From assembly GCA_905234995.1 (NCBI GenBank), contig CAJOJV010000013.1:1-39885 (forward strand): DNA of 39,885 nt, written 5' to 3'. Source of the stretch: an uncultured Eubacterium sp. Its GTDB lineage: Bacteria; Bacillota; Clostridia; Oscillospirales; Acutalibacteraceae. Made by a program: the position numbers and the translations under genes. The number at the start of each line of letters is the position of its first letter. Within the stretch, counting starts at the first letter, position 1. Below are positions 37,017 to 39,885 of this stretch, one piece after another. The notes beneath the pieces were generated by a model. That model had not been told where the DNA came from. It did no database searches and saw nothing but the letters and a program-made list of their open reading frames with translations.

Positions 37017-39662
37017 CTATTTATTATTTTCGATTTTGCGCTGAATGAGCTTAACGATTTCAACAATCGGGATTACGACGATTGCAAGTGCCATTGCAGT
37101 GAAATATTCAGTTGCGGAAATCTCTGCAAAATCAAACGCCTTCCTGAGGAACGGAACGTAAATAACCGCCGTGGAAAGAACGAGGCTGAGCACCATTGCG
37201 CCCCAGAGGAACCAGTTCTGATTCTTCATTGAGAAGATTGAAGCTCTGCGGGAGCGCATATTGAATGAATGGAAAATCTCCGCCATAGAAAGCGTTAAGA
37301 ACGCCATCGTCATTCCGTTCTGGTGAATGAGCTCTGCGCTGCCCGTTGCCATCTTTGTGCCTAAGAAATATGCAAGCAGTGTTACAACCGTTACCATAAC
37401 GCCCTGCCAAGCGCAGTCAACGCCCATACCGTTTGCAAAGATGCCGTCCCTGCTGTTTCTCGGAGCGCGCTTCATAATATCGCTTTCGCCCGCTTCCATA
37501 CCAAGCGCAAGTGCGGGGAAGCAATCCGTGATAAGATTAATCCAGAGCAGATGCACGGGCTCAAGAATTACGAAGCCGCAGAGGGTTGCAATGAAGATTG
37601 TGAGCACTTCCGAAAGATTTGAGGAAAGCAGGAACTGAATTGCTTTTCTGATGTTATCATAAATCTTTCTGCCCTCTTCAACTGCGGAAACGATTGTTGC
37701 AAAGTTATCGTCTGCAAGCACCATATCGGCAACGTTTTTCGTTACGTCCGTGCCGGTGATGCCCATACCAACGCCGATATCGGCATTTTTGATTGAGGGT
37801 GCGTCGTTAACGCCGTCGCCCGTCATAGCGGTGACCATACCCTTTTTGCGCCATGCGTTAACAATCCTCGTTTTATGCTCAGGCTGAACGCGTGCATAAA
37901 CGCTGAATTCCTCAATTCTCTCCTCAAGCTCCTCATCGGAAAGCTTGCTGAGCTCTGCGCCTGTGATTGCACAGGAATCATCCTCTGCAATACCAAGCTC
38001 CTTGGCGATTGCAACGGCAGTGTCCTTATGATCGCCCGTAATCATAATTGCGCGGATGCCTGCATCCTTTGCCATAACGATTGAATCCACAACCTCGGGA
38101 CGAACGGGGTCTATCATACCTGAAAGACCGACGTAGCAAAGCTCCTTTTCAAGCTCTGCAGGCTCCTCGCTTTCGGGGAGCTCCTTATATGTTTTCATCG
38201 CAACGCAGAGAACGCGAAGCGCCTTATCAGCCATTTCCTTATTATCGGCAAGGATTTGCTCCTTAACCTCATCGGTCATATTAACGCGCTTGCCGTCAAC
38301 GAGCGCCTTTGTGCAGCGGCTGAGAACAACATCCGGCGCGCCCTTTGTGTACTGAACATAGCCGGAGCCGATGGACTTATGAACGGTTGACATCATCTTT
38401 CTGCCTGAATCAAACGGAGCCTCAGCAACTCTCGGAAATTCCTCCTCAAGCGTGGATTTCGGCATTTCAAGCTTATTTGCCCAATCAACGAGCGCAGCCT
38501 CAGTAGGCTCGCCCTTAACCTTGCCGTCCTCAAGGAACGCATCAGAGCAGAGCGCCATTGCCTGAGCGACCATCTTTTCATCATCGCCCTTAAAGTCAAC
38601 AACCGTCATCTTATTCTGAGTGAGCGTGCCCGTTTTATCAGAGCAGATAATCTGCGTGCAGCCGAGTGTTTCAACCGCAGTTAAGCGACGGATTACGGCA
38701 TTGCGCTTGCTCATCTTGGTTACGCCGATTGAAAGCACAATTGTTACAACCGCGGCAAGTCCCTCCGGAATTGCGGCAACTGCAAGCGAAACGGCAATCA
38801 TAAAGGTGCCGAGCAAACCGTCAAAGGTGATGCTCTGACCGCTGACAAGCGAACGAACAACATCAAGCACGAAGATGAAAAGGCATATTCCGAGAACGAT
38901 ATATGAAAGAATCTTTGAAAGCTGATTAAGCTTAATCTGAAGCGGGGTATCGCCCTCCTTAGCGTCATTAAGCGCATCGGCGATTTTGCCCATTTCGGTG
39001 TCCATACCCGTGGCAACAACAACTGCCCTGCCCCTGCCGAACACGACGTTTGAGCCCATATAGCACATATTCTTTCTGTCGCCGAGGGGAACGTCGTCCG
39101 AGCCGAGAGCGTCAACAACCTCAACCTGCTTGGTTACGGGAACGGACTCGCCCGTGAGCGCCGCCTCCTCAATTTTCATTGAGGCGCACTGAATAATGCG
39201 GCAGTCTGCAGGAACACTGTCTCCCGCTTCAAGAACAACGACATCGCCGACAACCAAATCCTCTGACGGAACATCGCAAAGCTTGCCGTTTCTTATAACC
39301 TTGCTTGTGGCGGCGGCAATTTTTTGCAGAGCCTCAATTGCCTTTTCAGCCTTGGACTCCTGGTAAACGCCGAGAATTGCATTGATGATTACAACAATCA
39401 TAATGATGATAACATCCGACGGAAATTCGTTGTTATAAGCGGAGGTTATTGCAGAAATAACCGCTGCAACAATCAGGATGATAATCATCGGGTCTGCAAG
39501 CTGCATTAAAAACTTGTGGAAAAGGCTTTCCTTTTTGCCCTCTGCAAGCTTATTTTTGCCGTTTTGCTCAAGGCGCTTAGCGGCTTCCTCTTCGGAAATA
39601 CCATCAGCACCCGTGCCGTTTGCAGCAAGAACCTCATCATACGGGGTTAAATATTCCTTCAT
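37017..39662 (-). CDS. Calcium-translocating P-type ATPase (SERCA/PMCA-like)
   Basis: CSDKTGTLTQNKM, AAIPEGLAAVVTIVLS, LSSNLSEVLTIF, LLWINLITDCFPALALG and TGDGVNDAPSIKNADIGVGMG. Confidence 0.95.
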   Translation of the reverse strand: MKEYLTPYDEVLAANGTGADGISEEEAAKRLEQNGKNKLAEGKKESLFHKFLMQLADPMIIILIVAAVISAITSAYNNEFPSDVIIIMIVVIINAILGVYQESKAEKAIEALQKIAAATSKVIRNGKLCDVPSEDLVVGDVVVLEAGDSVPADCRIIQCASMKIEEAALTGESVPVTKQVEVVDALGSDDVPLGDRKNMCYMGSNVVFGRGRAVVVATGMDTEMGKIADALNDAKEGDTPLQIKLNQLSKILSYIVLGICLFIFVLDVVRSLVSGQSITFDGLLGTFMIAVSLAVAAIPEGLAAVVTIVLSIGVTKMSKRNAVIRRLTAVETLGCTQIICSDKTGTLTQNKMTVVDFKGDDEKMVAQAMALCSDAFLEDGKVKGEPTEAALVDWANKLEMPKSTLEEEFPRVAEAPFDSGRKMMSTVHKSIGSGYVQYTKGAPDVVLSRCTKALVDGKRVNMTDEVKEQILADNKEMADKALRVLCVAMKTYKELPESEEPAELEKELCYVGLSGMIDPVRPEVVDSIVMAKDAGIRAIMITGDHKDTAVAIAKELGIAEDDSCAITGAELSKLSDEELEERIEEFSVYARVQPEHKTRIVNAWRKKGMVTAMTGDGVNDAPSIKNADIGVGMGITGTDVTKNVADMVLADDNFATIVSAVEEGRKIYDNIRKAIQFLLSSNLSEVLTIFIATLCGFVILEPVHLLWINLITDCFPALALGMEAGESDIMKRAPRNSRDGIFANGMGVDCAWQGVMVTVVTLLAYFLGTKMATGSAELIHQNGMTMAFLTLSMAEIFHSFNMRSRRASIFSMKNQNWFLWGAMVLSLVLSTAVIYVPFLRKAFDFAEISATEYFTAMALAIVVIPIVEIVKLIQRKIENNK

Positions 39663-39824
39663 ATTTTTACTCCTTAACTAATATTTAAAAATATAAATTT
39701 ACTTAAAAAGTATATCATTAATAAAAATAATTGTCAATCAGTGCAATCCCTGCAAAACATTAAATATTTATTAAATTATAAAGACGAATTGGGATTTGTC
39801 GGGGCGTAACAGGAACACATCGTA

Positions 39825-39885
39825 GGGGACGACGACTTCGTTCCCCTTTTGTCGCTTTGCGACATTTCCCCCTGTGGGGGAATCT
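39825..39885. repeat. Composite palindromic intergenic repeat (REP-like), third copy, truncated by the window end
   Basis: TAGGGGACGACGACTTCGTTCCCC, then GTCGCTTTGCGAC and CCCCCTGTGGGGG hairpins. Confidence 0.65.

Noticed and set aside
1-39885. CRISPR array or prophage
   Set aside because: No regularly spaced direct repeats and no Cas, capsid, terminase, integrase or transposase ORFs seen.

Overview
The window looks like a chromosomal segment from a low-to-mid GC Firmicute, probably class Clostridia. This is judged from the rimP-nusA-rnpM-ylxQ-infB-rbfA-nrnA-truB-ribF gene order, the choline-binding-type repeat autolysin and the TTGACA/TATAAT-like promoters. Most of it is ordinary housekeeping: translation and RNA-processing genes, gdhA, a GH13 glycosidase, a D,D-carboxypeptidase, a sulfatase-fold phosphoglycerol transferase, mscL, rsmI, lepA, rlmD and a Ca2+-type P-ATPase. 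The most accessory-looking part is bases 1 to ~3460. It is an AT-richer minus-strand operon (partial unknown gene, HD-like protein, possible ADP-ribosyltransferase-like protein, two GNATs, HIT-like protein) that abuts the 3' end of a tRNA-Thr(CGT) gene. Between that tRNA and its terminator lies a ~129-nt stretch with several hairpins that ends in a second copy of the tRNA 3' end (18/20 identical). This is the least explained structure I found. Other points of interest are a PPOX-PqqD-NTP_transf_5 cassette upstream of lepA in an operon that also holds a radical SAM gene, an SH3-like domain inserted inside a glucosaminidase catalytic domain, a zinc-ribbon tail on MscL, a GH13 enzyme with an extra N-terminal helical domain, an orphan IolB-like gene, and several palindromic intergenic repeats. 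No CRISPR array, phage module or transposase was seen. I do not claim a confirmed new system; the candidates are listed with tests.
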